From the NCBI RefSeq assembly GCF_900116765.1, contig NZ_UETC01000002.1, forward strand, positions 124,001 through 188,000: a stretch of DNA of 64,000 nucleotides, read 5' to 3'. Made by a program: the position numbers and the translations under genes. The DNA is from Jannaschia seohaensis (GTDB taxonomy: Bacteria > Pseudomonadota > Alphaproteobacteria > Rhodobacterales > Rhodobacteraceae). The notes below the pieces were generated by a model that worked only from the letters and a program-made list of their open reading frames with translations, was not told the DNA's origin and did no database searches. Positions 53,769 through 63,729 of this stretch are shown here, piece after piece (within the stretch, counting starts at the first letter, position 1; each line of letters begins with the position of its first letter).

Positions 53769-53825
53769 CATGCCCCGCGCGTCCGGCCTCTGGCCGGGCG
53801 CCTCCGAACCGGCTAGAGGGGCGCC

Positions 53826-54692
53826 ATGCTCGACGATGGCGACGACATTCACCCGCTCTTCCGCGGTGCCCCCCGCACCACGGAGTTCCGCAAGCTGCGC
53901 AAGCGCCTCGTCCGCGAGACCCGCGAGGCGATCGACCGCTATGCGATGATCGACCGCGACGGCCCGCGCGCCAAGTGGCTCGTCTGCCTCTCGGGCGGCA
54001 AGGACAGCTACACGCTGCTCGCCGTCCTGACCGAGCTGCAATGGCGCGGCCTGCTGCCCGTCGATGTCCTGGCCTGCAACCTCGACCAGGGGCAGCCGGG
54101 CTTCCCGGCGACGGTCCTGCCAGAGTTCCTGGAGCGGATGGGCGTCCCCCACCGGATCGAGTATCGCGACACCTATTCCGTCGTGGTCGACAAGGTGCCC
54201 GCCGGGCGCACCTATTGCGCGCTCTGCTCGCGCCTGCGCCGGGCGAACCTCTACCGCATCGCCCGCGAGGAAGGCTGCTCGGCCGTCGTGCTGGGCCATC
54301 ACCGCGACGATCTGCTGGAGACGTTCTTCCTGAACCTCTTCCACGGCGGAAAAATCGCGACCATGCCGCCGAAACTGCGGAACGACGAGGGCGATCTGCT
54401 GGTCCTGCGCCCCCTCGCTCATGTCGCCGAAGCCGATTGCGAGCGCTTCGCCCGGGCCATGGACTACCCGATCATCCCCTGCGACCTCTGCGGCAGCCAG
54501 GACGGGCTGCAACGTCAGGCGATCAAGGCGATGCTCGACGGCTGGGAGGCAAAGGTCCCCGGTCGCCGGGCCAAGATGTTCTCCGCGCTCTGCCAGGTCC
54601 GGCCCTCGCATATGCCCGACCCGGCGCTCTGGGATTTCGCGGGTCTCTGGCCGGAGGGCGACATGCCGGACGACATCCCCCGCCTTCGCTAA
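53826..54692 (+). CDS. ttcA: tRNA 2-thiocytidine(32) synthetase TtcA
   Basis: 288-residue enzyme that thiolates C32 in tRNAs using ATP and an iron-sulfur cluster. The PP-loop [11 protein letters not shown] lies near residue 55, the cluster Cys pair in [11 protein letters not shown] near 135, [20 protein letters not shown] near 158 and the third Cys in [17 protein letters not shown] near 222. All hallmarks of TtcA are present. ATG at 53826; the gene follows the small DUF1127-like gene and precedes the EAL protein gene by 56 bases. Confidence 0.95.
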   Translation: MLDDGDDIHPLFRGAPRTTEFRKLRKRLVRETREAIDRYAMIDRDGPRAKWLVCLSGGKDSYTLLAVLTELQWRGLLPVDVLACNLDQGQPGFPATVLPEFLERMGVPHRIEYRDTYSVVVDKVPAGRTYCALCSRLRRANLYRIAREEGCSAVVLGHHRDDLLETFFLNLFHGGKIATMPPKLRNDEGDLLVLRPLAHVAEADCERFARAMDYPIIPCDLCGSQDGLQRQAIKAMLDGWEAKVPGRRAKMFSALCQVRPSHMPDPALWDFAGLWPEGDMPDDIPRLR

Positions 54693-54748
54693 ACCTTCTG
54701 TCAGGGATTTGGCGCTATCCCGGGGCAATACCGCCTCGTGAGACGCCG

Positions 54749-56350
54749 ATGACCCGACTGTCCGACATCCCCCATTTCGACAGCCCGCTCGGCCATCGCC
54801 TGCGTGCCCTGCGGGATCGGGTCGACTGGATGATGCTGTTCCCCGTCGCGGCAGCCTTTGCCTGGTTTCTTGGGGAGGCTGCGGTGGCCGTGGTGCTGGC
54901 CGTGATCCTCCCGGCCTTCCTGGCGCTGCAAGGCCGCCCCGCGGGCGCCACCGCGCGGGGCGCGCCGCGCGCGGGCGCCGCGATCGCCCCCGATGCGCTG
55001 CGCCGCCAGGTGGACGATATCCTGACGGACTGCGCGGCGCTGAACCGGACCACCGCTGTCCTGCGCCTGCATCTCTCGCCGAAGGGCAATGAGGACTGGG
55101 ACGAAGAAACCCGCGCCAAGGTCACGGCGCGCCTCGCGCTCCGGGTCATGGCGGCGATGCGCGGGCAGGATCAGGTGCTCCGCACGGGCGCCACCGATCT
55201 CGTCCTGCTGCTCTGCCCGACCCGGCGCGCCGACCTCCAGGTGCTGATGAACATCGTCGACCGCGTGCAGATGGCCGTGGCCGAGCCGATCTCGCTCGAC
55301 GGGGCGACGCTGTCCGCGCAATCCGCGATCGGCGTCTGTTCGGAGACGATGGCAACCAGCCGAACCGGTCATGCCTTGCTTCGCGGCGCGGAGACCGCGC
55401 TGACCGTCGCCCGGCGAGAGCGGGAGGACAGTGTCCGCTTCTTCAACGCGGACCTCCGCGCGGAGGCCGAGATCGACGCCCAACTCACGCGCGAGATCGA
55501 TGCCGCGCTCGAAGGCGGGCAGATCGGGGCGTGGTTTCAGCCTCAGATCGACGCCGCGACCGGCGAGATCGCCGGCTTCGAGGCGCTTGCTCGCTGGACT
55601 CACCCGGAACTCGGCGTTTTGGAACCCGACCGCTTCCTCAGCGCGGCACAGGCCTCTGGACGTATGTCAGACCTTGGGGAAGCGGTGCTCGCGGCGGCGC
55701 TCGACGCCTTGGCGAGTTGGGACGCGGCCGGACTGACGGTGCCGGGGATCTGCGTCAATCTCTCCATGGAAGAACTGGCGGACCCTCGACTGGCGGAGCG
55801 GATGGTCTGGCAGGTCGATCAACGGGACGTGAGGCCGACGCGGATCGCGTTCGAGCTCCCCTCCTCGGTGACGGAGCTGGCCGAGGACGCCGTGGTCCAA
55901 GCGAATATCGAGGAGTTGCGCCATGTCGGCTTCCGCCTCGACCTCGACGATTTCGGGACGGGCCCCGCGACGGTCAGCCATGTCTCGCGTTTCGGCGTCC
56001 ACCGCATCGTCCTGGACCGCAGCTTGGTGGCCGGCATCGACGTCGATCCGGCCCGTCGCCGCGTCGTCGCGGCCATCCTGGCCATGGCCGAGGTCCTGGG
56101 CCTCGTGACCCTAGCCGAGGGTGTCGAGACAGACGACTTGCAGGCGCTGCTCAAGCGGATGGGCTGCGTCCACCTCCAGGGCTTTGCGGTCGCGCGGGCG
56201 ATGCCTCTGGTCGATACGCTGACCTGGCTGCGCGGCCGTGTCGCCGCCCGTGGCGCCGCAATGGCCCGCCAGAGCCGCGTGCGCGCCCGAACGGAGGATG
56301 CACCCGAACCGACCGCACCCCGGGCCGCGCAGAAGCGCTGGCTTCAATAG
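54749..56350 (+). CDS. Membrane GGDEF/EAL protein, likely catalytically impaired
   Basis: 533 residues. Two hydrophobic helices (about 28-61) anchor a degenerate GGDEF domain (residues 85-235) in which the signature is replaced by RTGATDLVLLL, so no cyclase activity is expected. The EAL domain (from 245) keeps Glu278 (FEALARW), Asn337, Glu369, Asp400-Asp401 (DDFGTG), Glu460 and Gln477, but the catalytic Lys of the usual LKIDRS motif is Val421 (RIVLDRS). With that Lys lost, c-di-GMP hydrolysis is doubtful; the protein may bind c-di-GMP or a partner instead. The start at 54749 was chosen because the helix begins soon after; the longer frame is antisense noise over ttcA. Converges on rplP. Confidence 0.88.
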   Translation: MTRLSDIPHFDSPLGHRLRALRDRVDWMMLFPVAAAFAWFLGEAAVAVVLAVILPAFLALQGRPAGATARGAPRAGAAIAPDALRRQVDDILTDCAALNRTTAVLRLHLSPKGNEDWDEETRAKVTARLALRVMAAMRGQDQVLRTGATDLVLLLCPTRRADLQVLMNIVDRVQMAVAEPISLDGATLSAQSAIGVCSETMATSRTGHALLRGAETALTVARREREDSVRFFNADLRAEAEIDAQLTREIDAALEGGQIGAWFQPQIDAATGEIAGFEALARWTHPELGVLEPDRFLSAAQASGRMSDLGEAVLAAALDALASWDAAGLTVPGICVNLSMEELADPRLAERMVWQVDQRDVRPTRIAFELPSSVTELAEDAVVQANIEELRHVGFRLDLDDFGTGPATVSHVSRFGVHRIVLDRSLVAGIDVDPARRRVVAAILAMAEVLGLVTLAEGVETDDLQALLKRMGCVHLQGFAVARAMPLVDTLTWLRGRVAARGAAMARQSRVRARTEDAPEPTAPRAAQKRWLQ

Positions 56351-56496
56351 GGCGACCGACGAGCGACAAGCGAAAGGGCGGCTCGGCCCGGAGACCCTCG
56401 AAGAGCGCGCCGCCGAAGGGGATCTCTTCGTCTCCGCGCCCCGCCGCGTCCCAATCCGTCCCCGCGGCCCTTTTCACAAGCGGCTTCCCCTTGGAC

Positions 56497-56531
56497 AAGA
56501 AAAGCCCCCGCCGGATCGCTCCGACGGGGAC
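56497..56531 (-). terminator. Rho-independent terminator behind rplP
   Basis: On the minus strand GTCCCCGTCGG and CCGGCGGGGGC form an 11-base stem (two G-T pairs) with a six-base loop, followed by TTTTCTT. It stands 39 bases after the rplP stop and ends the rplB-rplP transcript, which in other bacteria would run on into rpmC and rpsQ. Confidence 0.85.
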
Positions 56532-56569
56532 TCTCGATTTCCATCCGCCCCGCGACCGCGGGACTCGGA

Positions 56570-56983
56570 TCACCAGTCTTCGCGGACGACCGTGCGGGTC
56601 TTCACCGGAAGCTTCATCGCGGCGAGGCGCAGCGCCTCGCGGGCGATCGGCTCGGACACGCCGTCGATCTCGAACATGATCCGGCCGGGCTTCACCTTGC
56701 AGGCCCAGTAATCGACCGAACCCTTACCTTTACCCATCCGGACTTCGACCGGCTTCGACGTCACGGGCACGTCGGGGAAGATGCGGATCCAGACACGGCC
56801 CTGACGCTTCATGTGACGCGTCATAGCCCGGCGGGCGGCTTCGATCTGGCGGGCAGTGACCCGCTCGGGCTGGGTCGCCTTGAGGCCATAGGTGCCGAAG
56901 TTCAGGTCGGACCCGCCCTTCGCCTCACCCTTGATGGCGCCCTTGAACTGCTTGCGGAACTTGGTCCGTTTCGGTTGCAACAT
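56570..56983 (-). CDS. rplP: 50S ribosomal protein L16
   Basis: 137 residues beginning [20 protein letters not shown], with [27 protein letters not shown] and [17 protein letters not shown], the universal L16 core near the peptidyl transferase centre. Twelve bases behind rpsC. Unusually, a terminator follows directly instead of rpmC. Confidence 0.97.
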   Translation of the reverse strand: MLQPKRTKFRKQFKGAIKGEAKGGSDLNFGTYGLKATQPERVTARQIEAARRAMTRHMKRQGRVWIRIFPDVPVTSKPVEVRMGKGKGSVDYWACKVKPGRIMFEIDGVSEPIAREALRLAAMKLPVKTRTVVREDW

Positions 56984-56995
56984 GACTGCTACTCC

Positions 56996-57736
56996 TTACC
57001 GGCGCGGGCCGCGGGGACCGCGGTCGTCACGGCGGCCGCCACCGGCGCCGCGGGGGGTCGGGCCGTCCTGCAGCTCCTGCGCCTTGCGATCACGAGCCGA
57101 CGGGTCGTGCTCCATGATCTCGCCTTTGAAGATCCAGACCTTGATGCCGATGATGCCATAGGGCGTCTCGGCCTCGGAATGGGCGTAGTCGATATCGGCG
57201 CGCAGCGTGTGCAGCGGCACCCGGCCTTCGCGATACCACTCGGTCCGCGCGATCTCCGCGCCGCCCAGACGGCCAGCCATGTTCACGCGGATGCCGAGGG
57301 CGCCCATGCGCATGGCGTTCTGCACCGCGCGCTTCATGGCGCGGCGGAAGGACACCCGGCGCTCCAGCTGCTGGGCGATGCTCTCGCCGACCAGTTGCGC
57401 GTCCAGCTCGGGCTTGCGGACCTCGACGATGTTGAGGTGCAGCTCGCTGTCGGTCATCTTGGCGAGCTTCTTGCGAAGCACCTCGATATCCGCGCCCTTC
57501 TTGCCGATGATGACGCCGGGACGGGCCGTGTGGATCGTGACGCGGCACTTCTTGTGCGGGCGCTCGATGATGACGCGGCTGACGCCGGCCTGCTTGCAGT
57601 CCTCTTCGATGAACTCGCGCATCTTGAGGTCTTCCAGCAGGAGCGGACCGTATTCGGCGGTGTCGGCGTACCAGCGCGAGTCCCAGGTGCGGTTGACCTG
57701 GAGGCGCATGCCGATCGGATTGACCTTATTGCCCAT
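56996..57736 (-). CDS. rpsC: 30S ribosomal protein S3
   Basis: 246 residues. [20 protein letters not shown] is the exact S3 opening, so the start is 57736, overlapping the rplV stop (TAATG). The KH domain holds [17 protein letters not shown], and the C-terminal domain ends with a Gly/Arg-rich tail ([17 protein letters not shown]) that is longer than usual. Helps form the mRNA entry tunnel. Confidence 0.97.
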   Translation of the reverse strand: MGNKVNPIGMRLQVNRTWDSRWYADTAEYGPLLLEDLKMREFIEEDCKQAGVSRVIIERPHKKCRVTIHTARPGVIIGKKGADIEVLRKKLAKMTDSELHLNIVEVRKPELDAQLVGESIAQQLERRVSFRRAMKRAVQNAMRMGALGIRVNMAGRLGGAEIARTEWYREGRVPLHTLRADIDYAHSEAETPYGIIGIKVWIFKGEIMEHDPSARDRKAQELQDGPTPRGAGGGRRDDRGPRGPRR

Positions 57737-58116
57737 TACGCTTGCTCCTCGACTTGACGCACGACGACGGTCAGCTCCGCGAACGGCTTGGTGATCCGAC
57801 CGAAACGACCGCGCGCGCGGGGCCGGCCGCGCTTCATGGTCAGGTTCTTGCCCACGTAGGCCTCGGCGACGACCAGCTCGTCGACGTCCAGGTTGTGGTT
57901 GTTCTCGGCATTGGCGACGGCCGACTGAAGGCACTTCTTCACGTCCACGGCGATCCGCTTCTTGGAGAAGGTGAGGTCGGACAGGGCCGATTCGACCTTC
58001 TTGCCGCGGATCATGGCGGCGACGAGGTTCAGCTTCTGCGGCGAGACGCGCAGGCTCCGCACTTTCGCCATGGCCTCGTTATCGGCCACGCGGCGGGGAT
58101 TTTTCTCCTTGCCCAT
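57736..58116 (-). CDS. rplV: 50S ribosomal protein L22
   Basis: 126 residues with [41 protein letters not shown] and the loop [18 protein letters not shown] that lines the exit tunnel. Three bases behind rpsS, overlapping rpsC. Confidence 0.97.
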   Translation of the reverse strand: MGKEKNPRRVADNEAMAKVRSLRVSPQKLNLVAAMIRGKKVESALSDLTFSKKRIAVDVKKCLQSAVANAENNHNLDVDELVVAEAYVGKNLTMKRGRPRARGRFGRITKPFAELTVVVRQVEEQA

Positions 58117-58119
58117 GGC

Positions 58120-58398
58120 TTACTTCCTCTTGGCTTTCTTGTCGGCGGCGTGCCCGTAATAGGTGCGCGTCGGCGAGTATTCCCCGAACTTCTGGCCGAT
58201 CATCTCTTCGGTGACGTTCACGGGGATATGCTTGTGCCCGTTGTAGACGCCGAAGGTGAGGCCCACGAACTGGGGCAGGATGGTGGAGCGGCGCGACCAG
58301 ATCTTGATGACCTCGTTGCGGCCCGACTCACGGGATTTCTCGGCCTTCCGGAGGACATGCGCGTCCACGAAAGGGCCTTTCCATACGGAACGAGCCAT
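58120..58398 (-). CDS. rpsS: 30S ribosomal protein S19
   Basis: 92 residues: [20 protein letters not shown], then [30 protein letters not shown] and [20 protein letters not shown], all as in S19. Three bases behind rplB. Confidence 0.97.
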   Translation of the reverse strand: MARSVWKGPFVDAHVLRKAEKSRESGRNEVIKIWSRRSTILPQFVGLTFGVYNGHKHIPVNVTEEMIGQKFGEYSPTRTYYGHAADKKAKRK

Positions 58399-58401
58399 GG
58401 A

Positions 58402-59244
58402 TCAGCGGCCTTTCTTCTTGGCGTGACGCGAGCGGATGATCAGCTTCTGCGACGCCTTGTTCGTGTTGCGGGTCCGCGCGCCCTTGGTGGGCTTGCCCCA
58501 CGGGGTCACGGGGTGACGGCCGCCGGAGGTGCGGCCTTCGCCGCCGCCATGCGGGTGGTCGATCGGGTTCATCACGACGCCGCGGACGCTGGGGCGGATG
58601 CCCTTGTGCCGGTTGCGCCCCGCCTTGCCGAGGTTCTGGTTCGAGTTGTCAGGGTTCGAGACCGCGCCGACGGTCGCCATGCATTCCTGGCGGACCATGC
58701 GCAGTTCGCCCGAGGAGAGCCGGATCTGAGCGTAGCCGCCGTCACGGCCGACGAACTGGGCATAGGTGCCCGCGGCGCGCGCGATCTGACCGCCCTTGCC
58801 GGGCTTCAGCTCGATGTTGTGGACGATCGTGCCGATCGGCATGCCCGAGAACGGCATCGCGTTGCCCGGCTTGATGTCCGCCTTGGCCGAGGCGACGACG
58901 CGGTCGCCGACCGACAGCCGCTGCGGGGCCAGGATGTAGGACGCTTCGCCATCGGTGTAGCGGATGAGCGCGATGAAGGCCGTGCGGTTCGGGTCGTATT
59001 CGATCCGTTCCACATTCGCCTGGACGTCCAGCTTGTTGCGCTTGAAATCGACGATCCGATAGAGGCGCTTGGCCCCGCCGCCCTTGCGGCGCATCGTGAT
59101 CCGTCCGGTGTTGTTGCGGCCACCATTCTTGGTGAGACCTTCGGTCAGCGCCTTGACGGGGCGCCCCTTCCACAGCTCCGAACGGTCGATCAGAACCAGC
59201 CCACGCTGGCCCGGCGTCGTCGGCTTGTACGACTTGAGTGCCAT
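58402..59244 (-). CDS. rplB: 50S ribosomal protein L2
   Basis: 280 residues. [20 protein letters not shown] begins it; [38 protein letters not shown] and the C-terminal [20 protein letters not shown] with the conserved His are diagnostic. In the standard S10 order rplW would lie directly upstream; here 1.7 kb of unrelated DNA with a terminator intervenes, so rplB must have its own promoter in 59245-59352. Confidence 0.98.
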   Translation of the reverse strand: MALKSYKPTTPGQRGLVLIDRSELWKGRPVKALTEGLTKNGGRNNTGRITMRRKGGGAKRLYRIVDFKRNKLDVQANVERIEYDPNRTAFIALIRYTDGEASYILAPQRLSVGDRVVASAKADIKPGNAMPFSGMPIGTIVHNIELKPGKGGQIARAAGTYAQFVGRDGGYAQIRLSSGELRMVRQECMATVGAVSNPDNSNQNLGKAGRNRHKGIRPSVRGVVMNPIDHPHGGGEGRTSGGRHPVTPWGKPTKGARTRNTNKASQKLIIRSRHAKKKGR

Positions 59245-59352
59245 TGTTTACCTGTCTTCCGTTGTGTGTCGGACGCCCGCCTCGCGACGATCCGCCCGGG
59301 ATGTAGGGCCCCGTAGGTCCCCGGTGCGAAGCCGTCCCGAGAGACGGCGAAC

Positions 59353-59383
59353 GCAAAGCCCCGAGCGAGGCCCGGGGCTTTGC
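59353..59383 (-). terminator. Terminator hairpin behind the serine protease gene
   Basis: GCAAAGCCCCG and CGGGGCTTTGC form a perfect 11-base stem with a nine-base loop, 35 bases after the protease stop. Read on the minus strand it is followed by GTT only, so it is a strong hairpin with a weak T-run. It insulates the protease gene from rplB. Confidence 0.7.
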
Positions 59384-59417
59384 GGTTGCCGCCTGCTATG
59401 GGAATCGCACGAGGGGG

Positions 59418-60059
59418 TCAAGGGCGCATCGCACCCTCCCGACCAGCCGTGCGAAGAAGCACGTCGAGGCGCGGCGCGACCAGCGTGGCCAGAGCGGCGT
59501 CGCGCCCGTCATGCCGCATCCGCGCGGTGGCCACGGCGACCAGTTTTGGCCCCTCCGCATGGGCGCGCAGCACGGCGCCGCCGCTCTGGCCGCCGACCAC
59601 CTTGCAGCCGAGCACGACCTGCTCGGTCGGCAAGGCCAGCACCGGACAGCCGCGCCGAACCGGTGCCAAACCGTCCTCCCCGAGCCAGGTCTCCAGAATG
59701 AGCGTCTCCCCCACCTCCGGCGGCCCCGGATCGACCGGAACGATGGGCGCTCCGGGCACGGGCGCGACGGTCGCGAGCGCGATGTCGTAGCGCCGCCCGG
59801 AGGCAGCGCCCCCTGCGAGGCCGAACACCGGATGCCGGTGGATCTCGCTGACGGGCCACGTGCCCCGCAGCGTGGCGAGGCCCGGGCGGTAGCCATACTC
59901 GTGTTCGGGACTCAGGCAGTGGGCGGCGGTCAGGATCAAGTCGGGCGCAATTTGCGTGGCGCTGCACGTCCAGGCATGGGCGCTCGTCTCGATCCGGCCT
60001 GAAACGGGTTGGGCACTCGCCTGAGTGGCCAGCATAAGAACGAAGATGACTAGGCGCAT
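59418..60059 (-). CDS. Secreted trypsin-like serine protease
   Basis: 213 residues with signal peptide MRLVIFVLMLATQASA and a chymotrypsin-fold domain. The triad is His47 in LTAAHCLS, Asp92 in YDIALATV and Ser159 in VVGGQSGGAV; the residue before the Ser is Gln where trypsins have Asp (GDSGG), which is seen in some bacterial V8-like proteases. Cys residues at 32 and 48 and at 138 and 152 could form two disulfides. It was probably inserted with the adjacent sorting-signal gene into the S10 cluster. Substrate unknown. The start at 60059 was chosen for the signal peptide. Confidence 0.87.
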   Translation of the reverse strand: MRLVIFVLMLATQASAQPVSGRIETSAHAWTCSATQIAPDLILTAAHCLSPEHEYGYRPGLATLRGTWPVSEIHRHPVFGLAGGAASGRRYDIALATVAPVPGAPIVPVDPGPPEVGETLILETWLGEDGLAPVRRGCPVLALPTEQVVLGCKVVGGQSGGAVLRAHAEGPKLVAVATARMRHDGRDAALATLVAPRLDVLLRTAGREGAMRP

Positions 60060-60111
60060 GCCCGCAGCGTAACGCCAGTTTGCGACGTTGTCCCGGGGCG
60101 TGAACCGCGTG

Positions 60112-60723
60112 TCAGGCGGCTTGGCGTCTGCGCCGACGGATGGCCACAAGCCCTCCCAGCGCGGGAAGCATCAGCGCAATCGCTGGAGGCAGGGGGATCT
60201 CGCCCGAGACGCGGTCAACGCCCCAGAGCGACATGTGGCTCAGACCCTGGGCCGAAGGAAAGCCGAGTTGCAGAACGTCGAAAAGGACCTCCGTTCCGCC
60301 CGTGACGATAGGGTCGTAGACGGCGACCACGAAGGAATTCCCCGCCTTGTAGACGACCACATCCGCGTCGCCCTGCGCGATCCAGCTGCCCGAGGTCTGC
60401 TCGTTGCAGTCGATCTCGACGCCATCGCAATCCTGGCGCACCAGCCAGCCAGCGGGCGCGGACCCCTCGTTCGAGATCGGGCTCGCGTCGGCTTGACGGG
60501 CGATCAGCGTGAGGGATGAACTGTCGAAGGTGCTCCCGTCGGACAGCGTGATCCCATCGAGAAACGTCTGCAAATCCGTGTTGGTCGCTTCGTCGTTGCC
60601 GCTGAAGACATCGGAGATGAAGGCAGGCAGTGGGGACAATGTCGCGGCGTTCGCCGCCCCGACAAAAAGACAACCCACCGACATGAGGGCCGCAGCAGCA
60701 TTCGACAGAACAGACTTAGGCAT
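60112..60723 (-). CDS. Exported protein with PLPPA-type C-terminal sorting signal
   Basis: 203 residues. A signal peptide (MPKSVLSNAAAALMSVGCLF then VGAANA) precedes an acidic domain of about 145 residues with two Cys (QDCDGVEIDCNEQ) and DADVVVYKAGNSFVVAVYDPI. The end is EIPLPPAIALMLPALGGLV plus RRRRRQAA, a VPLPA-like motif with helix and basic tail. Expected to be exported, cut and anchored or released by an exosortase-type enzyme. No family match for the central domain. There is no strong ribosome site before 60723; a GTG three codons up (60732) is an alternative. It lies between rplW and rplB together with a serine protease gene, away from any visible exosortase. Confidence 0.8.
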   Translation of the reverse strand: MPKSVLSNAAAALMSVGCLFVGAANAATLSPLPAFISDVFSGNDEATNTDLQTFLDGITLSDGSTFDSSSLTLIARQADASPISNEGSAPAGWLVRQDCDGVEIDCNEQTSGSWIAQGDADVVVYKAGNSFVVAVYDPIVTGGTEVLFDVLQLGFPSAQGLSHMSLWGVDRVSGEIPLPPAIALMLPALGGLVAIRRRRRQAA

Positions 60724-60891
60724 AATTAACACGCTCGACTGACCAGCCCCAGATATGTCGGAACTTATTCAATATGACAAGAGATTCGGCCAAGACCGGG
60801 GGCTGCGAATGATCTTCGCCGGGCGATTTTGTGGCTAATTGGCCGAACGGACGCGGTCGGCGGCGGCGTCCCCATCATCAGGGGCGCGACC
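60724..60891. other. Gap between sorting-signal gene and rplW terminator
   Basis: 168 bases, partly AT-rich (TTATTCAATATGACAAG near 60765), probably the promoter of the sorting-signal protein gene. No gene seen. Confidence 0.4.
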
Positions 60892-60924
60892 AAAGAAAAA
60901 GGCCCCGGCATCGCTGCCGGAGCC
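60892..60924 (-). terminator. Rho-independent terminator behind rplW
   Basis: On the minus strand GGCTCCGGCA-GCGA-TGCCGGGGCC makes a 10-base stem (one G-T pair) and is followed by TTTTTCTTT. It stands 24 bases after the rplW stop. A textbook terminator in the middle of the S10 cluster. Confidence 0.9.
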
Positions 60925-60948
60925 CTCTCGGGACGGACGGGACGGGGC

Positions 60949-61233
60949 TCAGAGGCCGGTCGTCACGTCGATCGTGTTGCCCTCTTCGAGCGTCACATAG
61001 GCCTTCTTGACGTCCTTCCGGCGGCCCAGCTGACCGCGGAAGCGCTTGACCTTGCCCTTGGTGACGGTCGTGTTGACGGCCTTCACCTTGACGCCGAAGA
61101 GCTCCTCCACCGCGGCCTTGATCTGCGGCTTGGCGGCATCGATGGCGACTTCGAAGACCACCGCGCCCGTCTCGGACGCCATCGTGGCCTTCTCGGTGAT
61201 GATCGGCTTACGGATCACATCGTAGCTGTTCAT
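60949..61233 (-). CDS. rplW: 50S ribosomal protein L23
   Basis: 94 residues: [50 protein letters not shown] and [19 protein letters not shown], all diagnostic of L23, which forms part of the tunnel exit docking site. Four-base overlap with rplD. Last gene before the terminator. Confidence 0.97.
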   Translation of the reverse strand: MNSYDVIRKPIITEKATMASETGAVVFEVAIDAAKPQIKAAVEELFGVKVKAVNTTVTKGKVKRFRGQLGRRKDVKKAYVTLEEGNTIDVTTGL

Positions 61234-61850
61234 TTCAGTCGCGCCTCCAGAGCTTCGACACCCGCCTTCGTGAGCACGAGCGTGTCACGCTTGAGGATGT
61301 CGTAGACGTTCGCGCCCTGGCTGGGCAGAACGTCCAGAGTGTCGATGTTGCGCGCGGCCTGGGCGAAGTCCTCGTTGACCGAGGCCCCGTCGATGACCAG
61401 CGCCCGCTTCCAGCCGAGATCGGCGATCTGCTTGGCCAGAACGCCGGTCTTGGCGTTCTCGATCGTCAGATCCTCCAGCACGACCAGCTTGCCGGCCTGG
61501 GCCTTGGAGGCCAGCGCATGGGCGAGGCCCATCTTGCGGACCTTCTTGGGCAGGTCATGGGCGTGGCTGCGGGGCGTCGGGCCTTTGTAGACACCGCCCT
61601 TGCGGAAGATCGGCGCCTTGCGGGAGCCGTGGCGCGCGCCGCCGGAGCCCTTCTGGCGGACGATCTTCTTGGTCGAATAGCTGACCTCGGAGCGCGTCTT
61701 GACCTTGTGGGTGCCCTGCTGCGCTTTGTTGCGCTGCCAGCGCACGACGCGGAACAGGATGTCCCGGCGCGGCTCGACGGCATAGATGTCGTCGGAGAGC
61801 TCGATGTCCCCCGCCGACGAGCCGTCCATCTTGATGACGTCGAGTTTCAT
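61230..61850 (-). CDS. rplD: 50S ribosomal protein L4
   Basis: 206 residues with [20 protein letters not shown] and the tunnel loop [26 protein letters not shown], followed by [14 protein letters not shown]. In some bacteria L4 regulates the S10 operon; no leader structure was identified here. Overlaps rplC by four bases. Confidence 0.97.
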   Translation of the reverse strand: MKLDVIKMDGSSAGDIELSDDIYAVEPRRDILFRVVRWQRNKAQQGTHKVKTRSEVSYSTKKIVRQKGSGGARHGSRKAPIFRKGGVYKGPTPRSHAHDLPKKVRKMGLAHALASKAQAGKLVVLEDLTIENAKTGVLAKQIADLGWKRALVIDGASVNEDFAQAARNIDTLDVLPSQGANVYDILKRDTLVLTKAGVEALEARLK

Positions 61851-62719
61851 TCGTCACCTTCCTTCTTCTCGGCATCCGAGTTGTCGGTCGCCGCAGTCTG
61901 TTCGGCGATCTCCGCCTCGGCTTCCTTGAGCGCGGCCTCCTGCGCGGCGGCCTCCTCGGCCAGACGCGCCTCCTCGGCGGCCTTGGCTTCGGCCTCAGCG
62001 GCAGCGGCGGCTTCCTCGGCGGCCTTCTGGGCCTCGCGCTTGGCGGACATCAGGGCGGCGGGCAGGATCGCGTTCTCGGGGAACGGCTTCTTGACCGCGT
62101 CCTTGATCGTCACCCAGTTGCCCTTCGACCCAGGGACGGCGCCCTTGATCATGATCAGGCCACGGTCGGTGTCGGTCTTGACGACCTGCAGGTTCTGCGT
62201 GGTCACACGGGCGGCGCCCATGTGCCCGGCCATCTTCTTGCCCTTGAACACCTTGCCAGGGTCCTGACACTGACCGGTGGAGCCGTGCGAGCGGTGGCTG
62301 ATCGACACGCCGTGCGAGGCGCGCAGGCCGCCGAAATTGTGCCGCTTCATGGCACCGGCAAAGCCCTTACCGATCGAGGTGCCGCTGACGTCGACGTACT
62401 GACCCTCGAAATAGTGGTCGGCGATGATCTCCTCGCCCACATCCACCAGGTTCTCGGGATCGACCCGGAACTCGACGATCTTGCGCTTGGGCTCGACGCC
62501 CGCATTGGCGAAGACCTTGCGCATGGCCTGGCTGGTGCGCTTCGCCTTGGCGGTACCGGTGCCCAGCTGCAGCGCGGTGTAGCCGTGCTTGTCTTCGGTG
62601 CGCTGGCCCACGACCTGGAGGCCGTCGAGCTGCAGCACGGTGACGGGGATCTGCTTGCCGTCTTCCTGGAAGATACGGGTCATCCCGATCTTCTTCGCGA
62701 TCACTCCGGAACGCATCAT
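61847..62719 (-). CDS. rplC: 50S ribosomal protein L3 with acidic C-terminal extension
   Basis: 290 residues against about 210 in E. coli. The core is normal: [20 protein letters not shown], then the long loop with [41 protein letters not shown]. From about residue 230 an Ala/Glu-rich helical tail of some 60 residues ([20 protein letters not shown] and on) ends in KKEGDE. Such tails occur in Rhodobacteraceae L3. The tail is likely a surface coiled coil with unknown partner. Confidence 0.97.
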   Translation of the reverse strand: MMRSGVIAKKIGMTRIFQEDGKQIPVTVLQLDGLQVVGQRTEDKHGYTALQLGTGTAKAKRTSQAMRKVFANAGVEPKRKIVEFRVDPENLVDVGEEIIADHYFEGQYVDVSGTSIGKGFAGAMKRHNFGGLRASHGVSISHRSHGSTGQCQDPGKVFKGKKMAGHMGAARVTTQNLQVVKTDTDRGLIMIKGAVPGSKGNWVTIKDAVKKPFPENAILPAALMSAKREAQKAAEEAAAAAEAEAKAAEEARLAEEAAAQEAALKEAEAEIAEQTAATDNSDAEKKEGDE

Positions 62720-62732
62720 ATCCGTGCCCTCC

Positions 62733-63041
62733 TCAGACCGAGATCTGGACGTCGACGCCGGCGGCGAGGTCGAGCTTCATCAGCGCGTCCACGGTCTGGG
62801 GCGTCGGGTCGACGATGTCGAGCATGCGCTTGTGGGTGCGGATCTCCCACTGGTCGCGGCTCTTCTTGTCGATATGGGGGCCACGGAGCACGGTGAAGCG
62901 CTCGATCTTGTTGGGCAGCGGAATCGGGCCGCGGACCTGCGCACCCGTGCGCTTGGCGGTGTTGACGATTTCCTGGGTGCTGGCGTCCAGCACGCGGTAA
63001 TCGAACGCCTTGAGCCGGATGCGGATGTTCTGGCTTTTCAT
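62733..63041 (-). CDS. rpsJ: 30S ribosomal protein S10
   Basis: 102 residues: [59 protein letters not shown] are typical of S10, which also acts as NusE. The frame is open 75 bases further up, but homology begins at 63041. First gene of the ribosomal run; a chemotaxis receptor gene, not tuf, lies upstream. Confidence 0.97.
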   Translation of the reverse strand: MKSQNIRIRLKAFDYRVLDASTQEIVNTAKRTGAQVRGPIPLPNKIERFTVLRGPHIDKKSRDQWEIRTHKRMLDIVDPTPQTVDALMKLDLAAGVDVQISV

Positions 63042-63729
63042 GTCGTTCTTTCCGACAGGGCGACAGCCCCCTCGGGGGTCGGCCGCGTTCAAGTCGAGAG
63101 GAGGAGGACGGACCACCCGGCCCCCTCATCGGACCAGAACGGAAGCGGGGCCGCAAAGCGACCCCGTCCGTGGAAGCGGGCGATAGACCGACTCGCCCCG
63201 GGGCGCAAGCCCCCTGCCCCACCTTTCGAGCGGCGACACGAGAACGCCCGCGCCGGATTGCGCAGCGCCCATCAGAAACTGGCAACGCAGGCGAGAAATC
63301 CCAAGCCTCGGGCCAGTCGATGCCGGGCGCCGGCCTGTCTAGTCGGAGAGGCCAGTTCCATGGAGACCGACAAGACCCTCCTCGCGACCGCGACGTTCAC
63401 CCCATGCGCGTCAGCTACGGGGACAGAGCGGCGACCTGCTCGGACCGCTTCAGCGCGACGGGCGCGGTCCAAACCTGCACGATCGTGATCGCCGGCGCTG
63501 ACATGATCGCCCCGTGTGACGCCCACGCCCCCTTCAGCCGGCGGTCTCGGCGCGCGCGTAGCCGGCGACGCCTTCGTCGCGGCGATAACGGAGCGCTGGA
63601 TCGTTGCCGCGGACGCCGGTCTCACCGGCGGGGAGGCAACTGCGTCGCGCGCATCGGCGGTGCCTTCGCGCCTTTGCGGTGCCCCGTCCCGCCCCCGCCT
63701 TCCGAGCCCGCGGCGCCGAAGACCATGGC
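63042..63729. other. Gap upstream of rpsJ
   Basis: 688 bases without a credible gene. All frames are Arg/Pro/Ala-rich shadows. The part next to rpsJ must hold the S10 promoter and leader; I could not define boxes. The usual upstream neighbour tuf is not present. Confidence 0.5.

Noticed and set aside
56500-63100. Long plus-strand frames across the ribosomal genes
   Set aside because: They are shadows of conserved ribosomal protein genes on the minus strand, made possible by high GC content.
63042-63729. Small plus-strand frames before the chemoreceptor end
   Set aside because: Arg/Pro-rich, no domain, and they overlap each other in several frames.
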